Origin: CAZALT01 sp964485515
GTDB taxonomy: Bacteria > Actinomycetota > Acidimicrobiia > Acidimicrobiales > Acidimicrobilacustridaceae
Assembly (NCBI GenBank): GCA_964485515.1
Contig: CAZALT010000037.1
Coordinates: 1-25,200 of the forward strand
Reading direction: 5' to 3'
Length of the DNA: 25,200 bases
Part shown: one piece after another, positions 6,820-14,273 of the stretch
Position numbering within the stretch: position 1 is the stretch's first letter
How the letters are laid out: each line of letters starts with the position of its first letter
The notes under the pieces: generated by a model
What the model saw: only the letters and a program-made list of their open reading frames with translations
What the model was told of the DNA's origin: nothing
The model's database searches: none
Translations under genes and position numbers: made by a program

Positions 6820-7926
6820 ATGCGGACGGCGAGTGAGGTGCTTGATCGGGGAGTGCCCGACGTGACGTCCACCGCCGCGCTGCCCAACGTACTCGCCGCT
6901 GAAGTCGACCTCCTCGCCGGCCGGTGGGAGCGATGGGTCGCCCCCGACGTCGACGCGGGTCTTCGTGCCCGAGCCCTCGTGATCGCCGGCCGACCGGGAG
7001 AGGCGCGCGACGCGCTCACCGAGCCAGGGGTCGGGTCAGGGTCGGTGCAGGGTCTTGCGGCCGGCGTGTGGGCCGGGTCGCGGGTCGGAGCGCCGGGAGA
7101 CGTTCGGGACGTGTGGAACCGGCGCATCGATGACGCAGATGGCATCGGGGTGTTGGTCGAGGACGACGGGGTCGTGCTCGGCCCGGCCGACCTCTTCCGG
7201 GCCCTGCTCCGCCTACACGACGGTGACATCGACGATGCTCTCGGTCTCTTCGCGGCGGCCGCCGCCGCCGGCGATGCGCGGTCGCCGGCGTGGGGGGCGC
7301 GAGTCCGACTCGAGTGGGCCCGCGCCTTGGCGACGCTCGCCGAAGTCGTCGACACACCCGCCCTCGTCGCCGACGAGCGAGACCGTGTCCTGCGCTCGGC
7401 GAGCATGTTCTTCGTGGCGGGCGGTTACGTCCACCTGGCGATGGTCGCAACGGATCTCGCCTCGACGCCCGCGGTCACGGTGCGCGCCGATCCCACACTC
7501 GGCCATCTCCTGCCCGGCGATCGCTGGTCGATCGGCTTCGGCGTGCAACCGGCTGTCGACGTGCGGGCGAGCAAGGGCCTGATCGCGCTCCGGCATCTCG
7601 TCGGCAACCGGTCGCGGGCCGTTCCCGCGGTCGAGATCGAGGCGATCGTCGACGGTCGCCTCGACGATGCCAACCAGATCGTCCGCCAGATCGGTGCGGT
7701 CGCCGACGGGGGATCGGGTGCGGGCGCGGACCGAGCCGCGGCGGTCCTCGCCGAGCGCTTCCGCGATGACCGTGCCCGGTCGAGCGTCTCGAAGCTGCTG
7801 CACCGGTCGATCGAGCGGATCGGAGATCAGCACGTGATGCTCGCCCGGCACCTCCGTGTCACAGTGCACCCCGGCCACCTGTGCCGCTACACGGGCAGCG
7901 ACCGGGTGGCCTGGCAGCTCACCTGA
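6820..7926 (+). CDS. Paralogous regulator-like protein with shared C-terminal domain
   Basis: A 368-residue protein. The N-terminal ~200 residues are helical with alanine-rich, TPR-like segments (LLAGRWERWVAPDVDAGLRA, then LRLHDGDIDDALGLFAAA). The second half has DRWSIGFGVQPAVDVRASKG, the block also seen in large actinobacterial ATPase regulators. It closes with DRARSSVSKLLHRSIERI...LARHLRVTVHPGHLCRY and a terminal AWQL. The last block aligns with the end of the divergent gene at 5014-6783 (shared pattern ARxxVxKxLxRxxxxx...LxxHLxxxVxxGxLCxY). The ATG at 6820 is preferred because upstream sequence in this frame is antisense to the neighbour and a -10 sits at leaderless spacing. Function is unknown, and no catalytic residues are visible. 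Confidence 0.7.
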   Translation: MRTASEVLDRGVPDVTSTAALPNVLAAEVDLLAGRWERWVAPDVDAGLRARALVIAGRPGEARDALTEPGVGSGSVQGLAAGVWAGSRVGAPGDVRDVWNRRIDDADGIGVLVEDDGVVLGPADLFRALLRLHDGDIDDALGLFAAAAAAGDARSPAWGARVRLEWARALATLAEVVDTPALVADERDRVLRSASMFFVAGGYVHLAMVATDLASTPAVTVRADPTLGHLLPGDRWSIGFGVQPAVDVRASKGLIALRHLVGNRSRAVPAVEIEAIVDGRLDDANQIVRQIGAVADGGSGAGADRAAAVLAERFRDDRARSSVSKLLHRSIERIGDQHVMLARHLRVTVHPGHLCRYTGSDRVAWQLT

Positions 7927-7933
7927 GGTGGGT

Positions 7934-8740
7934 TCAGGCCGATCGGCAGGTGCGACGCAGGTGGCTCGCTCGGCGGATGTGCGCGCAGGCCGGCGCCGCT
8001 CGCTGGGGCGTGGGATGCAGGTCGAGCAGGGCCAGGACCTCCTCGCCTTCTCGGCCCGTCACGATCTCGCCGTGGATCTGGGCCAGCTCGAAGCTGGGAC
8101 GGACGCCGAGCGTGCTGACCAAGGTGGTGCAGGCACGGTCGTAGGCGGCCAGCGCTTCGATCGACCGGCCGCTGGCGTGCAGCGCGGCCAGGAGGAGGGC
8201 CCACCGGCGCTCGCGCAGCGGGTCGGCTGCGGTGAGCTCGACGAGCAGCCGAGCGGCGGCTTCGGTGTCGCCCATCACGATCCGGCTCGCGGCGAGCTGG
8301 TCGGCGACGTCGGCGTGGATGGCGGTGAGCCGCGCCCGCTCGACCTCAGCGGGGTGGTGGTCGGTCAGGTCCAGGTACGGCGTTCCCGTCCAGAGGTCCA
8401 ACGCCTCGGCGCACGGGGCGAGCGCGGCGGGCCCGGCCGGGCGGCGGAGCGCCTCGTCGGCATGGCCGTCGAAGAACCCGACGTCGGTGGGTCGCCCGCT
8501 TCGATAGCCGCTCGCGTCGCTGACGATCAGGTCGTCACCGAAGGCGCTGCGCAGCCGTGCGACCTGGTTCTGCAGCGACTGCCGTGCGGTGGCGGGCGCC
8601 CGACCTGCCCACACGGCATCGATGAGCACGTCGGTGGTCACGCCGCGCTCGCCGTGCAGCACCAACGTGGAAACCAGGGCCCGCTGTCGTGCCGTGAGCA
8701 CCTCGTCGCCGATCCGGGTCGGACCCAAGATCGCGATCAT
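7934..8740 (-). CDS. SARP/AfsR-type transcriptional regulator with BTAD domain
   Basis: A 268-residue protein of usual SARP length. An OmpR-like winged helix occupies about residues 1-90 (MIAILGPTRIGDEVLTARQR at the start, then VLIDAVWAGRAPATARQSLQNQ and a DNA-contact helix). The bacterial transcriptional activator domain follows (ALDLWTGTPYLDL, then LLVELTAADPLRERRWALLL and YDRACTTLVSTLGVRPSFEL). SARPs bind direct heptamer repeats and activate secondary-metabolite or stress genes. The ATG at 8740 is chosen because SARPs normally begin this way and GGGGGGAG lies 3-5 bases upstream; a longer frame from 8923 has low-complexity sequence. It converges on the preceding gene with a 7-bp gap. Its target genes are not evident here. 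Confidence 0.85.
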   Translation of the reverse strand: MIAILGPTRIGDEVLTARQRALVSTLVLHGERGVTTDVLIDAVWAGRAPATARQSLQNQVARLRSAFGDDLIVSDASGYRSGRPTDVGFFDGHADEALRRPAGPAALAPCAEALDLWTGTPYLDLTDHHPAEVERARLTAIHADVADQLAASRIVMGDTEAAARLLVELTAADPLRERRWALLLAALHASGRSIEALAAYDRACTTLVSTLGVRPSFELAQIHGEIVTGREGEEVLALLDLHPTPQRAAPACAHIRRASHLRRTCRSA

Positions 8741-9031
8741 GTCTCCCCCCGGCGTCTGTCGTGACGTCTGTCGTGGTGCCTGTCCTGGTGTCGGTTCCCG
8801 TCTTGGCATTCGTGGCGCCTCCCGCATCTCGATCCGTCCGACACCGCCGCGATCGTGGCGCGTGTCCCGTTGTTGGTGAGATGTGACACGGGCCCGGTTC
8901 GCGGGACATTTGCGGTCGTGCACGCGATCGGCCCGCCGAGAAGCGCTTCCCGGCGGGCCGATCTGGTTGCGGTGGTGCTGTTGGCGGCTCGTTGGCCGGG
9001 CCCTCGGGGACCCCGTGGATCCCCGGTGGGA
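8741..9031. other. Intergenic region upstream of the SARP gene
   Basis: About 290 bp without a credible gene. It contains a 12-bp-period direct repeat just upstream of the SARP ribosome site (CGTCTGTCGTG at 8753-8763 and 8765-8775, with a degenerate third copy), which may be a regulator site or slippage. It also holds a strong hairpin at 8926-8963. Confidence 0.6.
8926..8963 (-). terminator. Strong GC hairpin, probable terminator of the fur-dtd unit
   Basis: GATCGGCCCGCCG (8926-8938) pairs perfectly with CGGCGGGCCGATC (8951-8963), and the loop itself contains GAAGC/GCTTC arms. It lies 68 bp past the stop of the truncated permease on the minus strand. No U-tract follows on either strand, so the stem and position are the evidence. 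Confidence 0.6.
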
Positions 9032-9610
9032 TCAGTCCGTCGTCTTGGTGCGGTAGCGGCGCAGCGCGAACGGGACGGCGATCGCCAGGATCAGCGCGCA
9101 GTAGATGAACGACGCGGGCACCGGATGCTCGAGCGGCCAGCTCGCGTAGTCCAGCGGCGGTGTCGGGTTGCCGAACAGCTCCCGCACCGCGGCGACCATG
9201 GCACTGACGGGGTTCCATGCGGCGAACACCTGGAGCGCCTTGGGCATCGTCTCGATCGGGACGAAGGCGTTCGAAACGAACGTGATGGGGAACACGATGG
9301 TGAAGCCCACGCCCATGACCGCGTCCGGGCTGCGGACGCTCAGGCCGATGCCCGTGCCGACCCACACCATGGCAGAGGCGTAGAGCAGGAGGAGGACGAT
9401 GGCGAGCGCGAACTCCGCCGGGGAGCTGTGCACCCGCCAGCCCACGAGGAGCCCGGTGCTGAGCAGGATCACGATCGAGAGCGACAGGCCACCGAGCTCG
9501 GCGAGGTAGTGGCCGACGAGGTACGCGGTCCGCGATGCGGGCAAGGATCGGAACCGATCGATGACCCCTTCGAGGAGGTCGTTCGCCATGGCGGTGCCCG
9601 GCCCCATCAT
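9032..9610 (-). pseudogene. N-terminally truncated ABC-2 permease (DrrB-like)
   Basis: The 192 residues match the C-terminal two thirds of a DrrB-type permease: ANDLLEGVIDRFRSLPASR is the conserved coupling motif. It is followed by spans LSLSIVILLSTGLLVGW, FALAIVLLLLYASAMVW, GFTIVFPITFVSNAFV and FIYCALILAIAVPFAL. The first one or two spans and the soluble N-terminus expected of a ~250-280-residue permease are missing, replaced by the 3' end of the deacylase gene. An ATGATG at 9610 overlaps the deacylase stop, so the fragment may still be translated. No cognate ATPase gene is nearby. I judge it a deletion remnant, though a shortened functional protein cannot be excluded. Confidence 0.7.
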
Positions 9611-10056
9611 GCCGAAGGTGAGGTCTCGACGAGGACGGTGACGGGCCCGTCGTTGACGAGCTCGACCGCCATGTCCGCACCGAACACCCCGGTGGACACG
9701 GTCGCGCCGAGCCCGCGGAGCGACTCGACGACCTGGGTGACGAGCGGTTCTGCCTGTTCGGGTCGCGCCGCTTGGATCCACGACGGACGTCGGCCCTTGC
9801 GGGTGTCGCCGTAGAGCGTGAACTGGCTCACGACGAGGATCTGCCCGGTGGTCTCGGACACCGAGAGGTTCATCTGGCCGTCGTCGTCGTCGATGATGCG
9901 CAGGCTCCAGAGCTTGGTGGCCAGCTTGTCGGCGGCCGATGCGTCGTCGTCGTGGGTGACGCCGACGAGCACGAGCAGTCCGGCATCGATGGCACCCACG
10001 ACCTGGCCGTCGACGGTGACCGCCGCCCGGGTGACCCGTTGGACCAGCGCTCGCAT
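9607..10056 (-). CDS. dtd: D-aminoacyl-tRNA deacylase
   Basis: A 149-residue protein with the DTD fold. It starts MRALVQRVTRAAVTVDGQVV, has the active-site SQFTLYGDTRKGRRPSW motif, and ends with the Gly-cisPro motif in VELVNDGPVTVLVE. The enzyme hydrolyses D-aminoacyl-tRNA (and glycine mischarged on tRNA-Ala), proofreading the chirality of translation. Known family members usually end just after NDGPVT plus a few residues. Here five further residues (TSPSA) appear to derive from the adjoining permease fragment read in another frame. The ATG at 10056 lies 11 bp after the Fur-family gene, so the two are probably co-transcribed. Confidence 0.95.
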   Translation of the reverse strand: MRALVQRVTRAAVTVDGQVVGAIDAGLLVLVGVTHDDDASAADKLATKLWSLRIIDDDDGQMNLSVSETTGQILVVSQFTLYGDTRKGRRPSWIQAARPEQAEPLVTQVVESLRGLGATVSTGVFGADMAVELVNDGPVTVLVETSPSA

Positions 10057-10067
10057 GGAAGACCCGC

Positions 10068-10577
10068 TCAGCTCGTCGTGCCGGCTTGCGCCGCGCAGGC
10101 GGCGCACGTGCCGGTGATGGTGAGGTGGTTCGGATCGGCGACGAAGCCGAAGTCCTCGGCGAGCTTCCGGGCGACGGGAGCGAACGTGGCCCCCGGGAGG
10201 TCGATCACCGTCCCGCATGACGAGCAGACGGCGTGGTGGTGGCGGTCGGATGCCAGGTGGTAGCTCGCTGGTCCGTCGGCGAGCCGGGCCTCGGTCAGCA
10301 CACCCATGTCGGCGAGCGATTCCAGCGTCCGGTAGATCGTCGACAGGTGCACATCGGGGGCCGAGCGATGGACCCTCGTCGCGATCTCTTCGGCGGAGAG
10401 GTGCTCGGCGCCGGCCTGCAGGAGCACCTCCAACACGCGTTGGCGGGCCTCGGTGATGCGACCGCCGGCCTCGCGGACTCGAGCGATGAGGCTGTCCACG
10501 GTGGGCGCGTCCGGCCCGGAGGACCCAGAGCCAGCGGCGGTGTCGTGCTGGTGATGCGCGGGTTGATCGCCGGTCAC
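10068..10577 (-). CDS. zur: Fur-family metal regulator, probably Zur
   Basis: About 169 residues. The winged helix contains RITEARQRVLEVLL, LSAEEIATRVHRSAPDVHLS and TIYRTLESLADMGVL. The metal-binding dimer domain has YHLASDRHHHAVCSSCGTVI and a second CxxC (TGTCAACAAQ), the structural zinc site. In the family these sense zinc (Zur), iron (Fur) or manganese. Zur is favoured because the gene is divergent from a znuABC-type operon with a Fur-class palindrome between them. I take the GTG at 10577 as start, giving a short His-containing leader; starts further in or at 10715 are possible. The 10715 ATG overlaps the palindrome and adds unrelated sequence, so I reject it. Confidence 0.85.
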   Translation of the reverse strand: MTGDQPAHHQHDTAAGSGSSGPDAPTVDSLIARVREAGGRITEARQRVLEVLLQAGAEHLSAEEIATRVHRSAPDVHLSTIYRTLESLADMGVLTEARLADGPASYHLASDRHHHAVCSSCGTVIDLPGATFAPVARKLAEDFGFVADPNHLTITGTCAACAAQAGTTS

Positions 10578-10697
10578 GGCGTGGACCCTACTGGGGCCTG
10601 CTCGCGCTGTTGGGGTGTCCGACACGGGCCTTGGCTCGACCGCGGCTGCGGCCTCGAACGGGAACTGCGAACGTCTTGCAACTAGGGTCCTCCCTCT

Positions 10698-10716
10698 GAT
10701 GCGAACGGTTCGCATC
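10698..10716. promoter_or_regulatory. Zur/Fur-class operator
   Basis: GATGCGAACGGTTCGCATC is a perfect 9-1-9 inverted repeat, 22 bp upstream of the znuA GTG. A related imperfect copy shares TGCGAACG (10666-10673) 34 bp upstream and ends in TTGCA. A TAGGGT -10 candidate (10683-10688) lies between them. Position and symmetry fit Zur repression of zinc uptake; the sequence is GC-richer than published Streptomyces or Mycobacterium Zur boxes. Confidence 0.7.
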
Positions 10717-10737
10717 TCTGAGCAGTTGGGAGATCAG

Positions 10738-11766
10738 GTGACGCGCAGTCGAGTCGTAGCGGCAGCGATGGCGGGGCTGATGGCGACGGGTGTCCTCGCC
10801 TGTGGAGGCAGCGGTTCTGACCCCTCCGCCGCAGGCTCGAGCGGCACTGCCACGAGCGCCCGCCTCGACGTCGTCACCACCGTCGCGCCGATCACATCGA
10901 TCGCCGCGGCGGTCATCGGCGACAACGCCGACATCACCGGCATCGTGCCGGAGGGGACCAACTCGCACACGTTCGCCCCCAAGCCCTCCGACGCCGAGGC
11001 GCTCGAGAAGGCCGACGTCATCTTCGTGAACGGCATGCAGCTCGAAGCGCCCACCATGGATCTGGCCGAACAGGTCAAAGTCGGGTCGACCCCCATCATC
11101 GAGCTCGCCGACGACACGATCTCCGAGGACGAGTGGGTCTACGACTTCTCGTTCCCGGAGGACGAGGGCAAGCCGAACCCGCACCTCTGGACCAACCCGG
11201 CGATGGCGCAGCGCTACGCCGAGATCATCCGAGACGAGATGGTCGAGCTCGATCCCGCCAACGCGGACGAGTACACCGCGAACACGGCGGCTTTCGCCGA
11301 GCAGGTCGCCGAGCTCGACGCCGCGATGCGCACGGCCTTCGCCACCATCCCCGCCGCGAACCGCAAGCTGCTCACGTACCACGACGCCTACGCCTACTTC
11401 GCCCAGGACTACGGGTTCGACGTGATCGGCGCGATCCAGCCGTCGTCGTTCGACGAGCCGACCCCGTCCGAGGTCGCCGACCTCATCACCCAAGTCCGGG
11501 AGTCGGGAGTGCCCGCGATCTTCGGCTCCGAGGTGTTCCCCAGCTCGGTGCTCGAACAGATCGGATCGGAGACCGGGGTGCGCTACGTCGACGTGCTGCG
11601 CGACGACGACCTGCCGGGCGAGCCTGGGTCGCCCGACCACTCCTGGTACGGCCTCATGCGCTTCGACTACGCCACCATGACCGCGGCGCTCGGCGGCGAC
11701 CCGACGGCGCTCGACGCGCTCGACACGGCACCCGCGGTGCCGGATGCGGCAACCTATCCCCAGTGA
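10738..11766 (+). CDS. znuA: Zinc ABC transporter substrate-binding lipoprotein
   Basis: A 342-residue lipoprotein. The signal peptide VTRSRVVAAAMAGLMATG ends in lipobox VLAC, with the lipidated Cys followed by a Ser/Gly linker. The TroA/ZnuA fold supplies candidate metal ligands in NSHTFAPKPSD, NPHLWTNPA, TYHDAYAYF and FGSEVF. His at the YHDAY position favours zinc, since Mn-binding PsaA-type proteins carry Glu there. The His/Asp-rich loop of Gram-negative ZnuA is absent. The GTG at 10738 has GGGAGA four bases upstream, and an ATG at 10699 lies within the operator and gives a poor signal peptide. It captures zinc outside the membrane and delivers it to ZnuB. The stop overlaps the ATPase start (GTGA). 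Confidence 0.9.
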   Translation: MTRSRVVAAAMAGLMATGVLACGGSGSDPSAAGSSGTATSARLDVVTTVAPITSIAAAVIGDNADITGIVPEGTNSHTFAPKPSDAEALEKADVIFVNGMQLEAPTMDLAEQVKVGSTPIIELADDTISEDEWVYDFSFPEDEGKPNPHLWTNPAMAQRYAEIIRDEMVELDPANADEYTANTAAFAEQVAELDAAMRTAFATIPAANRKLLTYHDAYAYFAQDYGFDVIGAIQPSSFDEPTPSEVADLITQVRESGVPAIFGSEVFPSSVLEQIGSETGVRYVDVLRDDDLPGEPGSPDHSWYGLMRFDYATMTAALGGDPTALDALDTAPAVPDAATYPQ

Positions 11767-12593
11767 ACTCCCCGGACGGGCGGCCCCCCACGCCTCCGAA
11801 CACGGCGCTCGTGCGGTTGGATGGCGTGGGCGTGCGCCTCGGACGATCGCTGGTGCTCCAGGGCATCGACCTCCAGATCGGCCCGTCGGACTTCGTGGGC
11901 ATCGTGGGGCCGAGCGGCGCCGGCAAGACCACGTTGCTCCGCGCCGTGCTCGGTCTGCAGCGAGCGACGGTCGGATCGACCGAGCGCCGAGCGGGCCTGC
12001 GCATCGGGTACGTGCCGCAGATCGGAACGGTCGACGCGACCTTCCCACTGACCGTCACGGAGTGCGTGCTGCTGGCGGGCGCCCGCCGTCGGGGCCTGCC
12101 GTGGGCGTCGGCCACCGAGCGTTCGGACGCCAAGCGGGTGCTCGGACGGCTCGGGCTCGGCGACCTCGCCGACCGTCACCTCCGCGAGCTGTCGGGCGGA
12201 CAGCTGCAGCGCGTCTTCATCGCCCGGGCGCTGCTCGGCGACCCCGATCTCCTCGTCCTCGACGAACCCACGTCGGGCATCGACGTCCGGACCCGTCACG
12301 AGATGCTGCACCTGCTCGGTGAGCTGCACGTCGACGGGCCCGCCATCGTGCTGGCCACCCACGACCTCAACGGCATGGCCGCCCACCTGCCCGACCTGAT
12401 CTGCCTCAACCGCACGGTCGTCGCTCGCGGCGCGCCGCTCGACGTGCTCACCCCGCCCGTGCTCGAGGCGACCTACGGCGCGTCGTTCGAGGTGCTCGTC
12501 CACGCCGGCATGCCCGTGGTGGTCGACCACGGACTCGGCGTCCCTGGTCATTCGCACGGCGTCGATCGTTCGGCCACGGGCGTGGCCCGGTGA
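11763..12593 (+). CDS. znuC: Zinc ABC transporter ATP-binding protein
   Basis: A 276-residue ABC ATPase: Walker A GPSGAGKTT (49-57), Q-loop Q86, signature LSGGQ (143-147), Walker B LVLDEP (164-169) and switch His200 in LATHDLNG. The MntB/ZnuC subfamily is indicated by gene order and by the C-terminal LEATYGASFEVLVH, typical of metal importers. The last ~30 residues carry several His (VVDHGLGVPGHSHGVD), a possible zinc-sensing tail seen in some family members. It starts at a GTG overlapping the znuA stop, and its own stop overlaps the znuB GTG. It powers uptake from the cytoplasmic face. Confidence 0.9.
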   Translation: MNSPDGRPPTPPNTALVRLDGVGVRLGRSLVLQGIDLQIGPSDFVGIVGPSGAGKTTLLRAVLGLQRATVGSTERRAGLRIGYVPQIGTVDATFPLTVTECVLLAGARRRGLPWASATERSDAKRVLGRLGLGDLADRHLRELSGGQLQRVFIARALLGDPDLLVLDEPTSGIDVRTRHEMLHLLGELHVDGPAIVLATHDLNGMAAHLPDLICLNRTVVARGAPLDVLTPPVLEATYGASFEVLVHAGMPVVVDHGLGVPGHSHGVDRSATGVAR

Positions 12594-13531
12594 GCGACTT
12601 CCTCCACCCCTTCACCTTCGAGTTCTTCCGGCAGGGCTTCGTCGTCGCCGTCCTGGCTGGCGCACTGTGCGCGATGGTCGGGACCTTCGTCGTCGTCCGT
12701 GGCATGGCCTACCTGGGTCATGGCCTGTCCCATGCCGTGTTCGGCGGCTTCGCCGTCAGCGCGATCCTCGGCGTGAGCGTGGTGGCCGGCGCGGCGGTCT
12801 GGGGCGTCGTCGTCGCCCTGATGATCGGGCGCGTGTCGCGTCGTCGCGTGGTGTCGAGCGACGCAGCCATCGGTGTGCTGACGCTTGCCTCGTTCGCGCT
12901 CGGACTCGCGCTCCTCGGCTGGCGGCCGACCAGGACCGTCGATCCCGATGCCGTGCTGTTCGGCAACGTGCTCGGCGTGAGCACGGCCGATCTCGTCGTC
13001 GTCGCCGCCGTCACCTTGCTCGCGGTGGTGGTCGTCGCCGCGGGCTACCGGTCGTTCGTGGCGTGCAGCTTCGACGCCGAGGTGGCGGCCGCGAGCGGTA
13101 TCCGCGTCGGCTGGAACGACGCCGTGCTGCTCGCCATGCTGGCCATCGCGGTGCTGGCGGCGATGAACGTCATGGGTGCCACCCTGGTGGCCGCCGGCAT
13201 CGTGATCCCGCCCGCCACGGCCCGGCTCCTCACCAACCGGTTCGGTCGGATGCTGTGGCTCGCCACGCTGTTCGGGGCGGCCGGCGGGGCCATCGGCATG
13301 ATCGCCTCCTACCACCTCGACATCGCGTCGGGACCCGTGATCGTGCTGGTCGAGAGCGTCGGCTTCGGGGTCGCGTACGCGCTCCACGCCCTCCGGGCGC
13401 GCATCGAGTCCCACTCGCGTGCGAGCACCTCGCCCGGCCGCGACCCAGGGGCCTGGGAGCCGGTCGACGCGACACGAGGTGGTCGCACAGACGATGCGTT
13501 CACGCCGGTGGGTGGCCGGACTCCAGGGTGA
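12590..13531 (+). CDS. znuB: Zinc ABC transporter permease
   Basis: A 313-residue ABC-3 family permease with about eight spans. It includes FVVAVLAGALCAMVGTFVVV, the conserved MAYLGHGLSHAVFGGFA, LVVVAAVTLLAVVVVAAGY, AVLLAMLAIAVLAAMNVMG and the hallmark GATLVAAGIVIPPATARLL. The last ~40 residues after the final helix are hydrophilic and run 32 bp into the convergent ogt gene. The GTG start overlaps the znuC stop. With znuA and znuC it makes a complete zinc importer. Manganese specificity cannot be excluded from the permease alone. Confidence 0.9.
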   Translation: MSDFLHPFTFEFFRQGFVVAVLAGALCAMVGTFVVVRGMAYLGHGLSHAVFGGFAVSAILGVSVVAGAAVWGVVVALMIGRVSRRRVVSSDAAIGVLTLASFALGLALLGWRPTRTVDPDAVLFGNVLGVSTADLVVVAAVTLLAVVVVAAGYRSFVACSFDAEVAAASGIRVGWNDAVLLAMLAIAVLAAMNVMGATLVAAGIVIPPATARLLTNRFGRMLWLATLFGAAGGAIGMIASYHLDIASGPVIVLVESVGFGVAYALHALRARIESHSRASTSPGRDPGAWEPVDATRGGRTDDAFTPVGGRTPG

Positions 13532-14273
13532 GGAGGGCGACCTTGACCTGGGTTCCGCCGAGGTACTGGCCGATGGTGCCGTCGCTGCGCACGACGCGGT
13601 GGCAGGGGATGACGACGGGGATCGGGTTGTGCGAGCACGCGCTCCCCACCGCCCGCACCGCCTTCGGGTTCCCCGCCGCGGCGGCCACCTCGGCGTAGGA
13701 AGCGGTCGTGCCGTAGGGGATCGCCGGCAGGCTCGAGACGACCTCGCGCCGGAAGCCGGAGACGAGCGAAAGGTCGACGGCCAGGTCGAAGACCACTCGT
13801 GAGCCGGCGAAGTACTCGTCGAGCTGGCGGGCGGCCGGGTCGGTGCGACGCCCGGATTCGAGGATCCGGGGGCTGACGGTCGTGGCGAGCGTGGACAGCA
13901 CGTCGTCGAGCCCCTCGCACTCGAAGGCGATGCGCACGATGCCTTCGGGTGTGGCCGCGACGAGGAGCGAGCCGATCGGACTGTCGACCACGCGGTAGCT
14001 GACGTCGAGCAGGTCCTCTCGGGCGGCGTCGTCAGCGAGGTGGCGCCGCAGCTGGTCGATCGTCGTCGGTGGGGGAGCGAGATCGAGCGGCGCGAAGGCC
14101 TCGTTCGCGGTCGGGTCGTTCGNNNNNNNNNNNNNNNNNNNNNNNNNNNNNNNNNNNNNNNNNNNNNNNNNNNNNNNNNNNNNNNNNNNNNNNNNNNNNN
14201 NNNNNNNNNNNNNNNNNNNNNNGGTCGGGTCGTTCGCGGTCGGGTCGTTCGCGGTCGGGTCGTCCTGGGTCAT
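13500..14273 (-). CDS. ogt: Methylated-DNA-protein-cysteine methyltransferase (contains assembly gap)
   Basis: The methyltransferase part reads VDSPIGSLLVAATPEGIVRIAF, IPYGTTASYAEVAAAAGNP and active-site PCHRVVRSDG, with the acceptor Cys in PCHR. It transfers the methyl group of O6-methylguanine to itself, a suicide repair reaction. The N-terminus is an actinobacterial extension (FAPLDLAPPPTTIDQLRRHL) preceded by a TANDP repeat that contains the 100-N gap, so the true length is unknown. The flanks would rejoin in frame if the gap is 1 + 15n bases. The ATG at 14273 overlaps the sigma factor stop (ATGA). The 3' end overlaps znuB by 32 bp in convergent orientation. The sigma-ogt pairing is common in actinobacteria. 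Confidence 0.88.
   Translation of the reverse strand: MTQDDPTANDPTANDPTXXXXXXXXXXXXXXXXXXXXXXXXXXXXXXXXXXNDPTANEAFAPLDLAPPPTTIDQLRRHLADDAAREDLLDVSYRVVDSPIGSLLVAATPEGIVRIAFECEGLDDVLSTLATTVSPRILESGRRTDPAARQLDEYFAGSRVVFDLAVDLSLVSGFRREVVSSLPAIPYGTTASYAEVAAAAGNPKAVRAVGSACSHNPIPVVIPCHRVVRSDGTIGQYLGGTQVKVALLTLESGHPPA
14101..14265 (-). repeat. 15-bp coding tandem repeat (TANDP)n with gap
   Basis: Copies of a 15-bp unit (plus strand GGTCGGGTCGTTCGC) flank the gap, about one and a half on the left and about three on the right. On the minus strand they encode TANDP repeats at the Ogt N-terminus. The copy number is hidden by the gap. Confidence 0.9.
14123..14222. other. Assembly gap (100 N)
   Basis: Exactly 100 N inside the TANDP repeat. 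Because 100 and the minimal 1-base join are equal modulo 3, the reading frame happens to survive the placeholder. Confidence 0.95.

Noticed and set aside
8741..8923. 61-residue N-terminal extension of the SARP regulator
   Set aside because: The extension is low-complexity and includes direct repeats; the family normally starts at the MIAILGP segment, which has a strong ribosome site.
10699..10737. ATG at 10699 as the znuA start
   Set aside because: It lies inside the operator palindrome, has no ribosome site and spoils the signal peptide; the GTG at 10738 has a good ribosome site.
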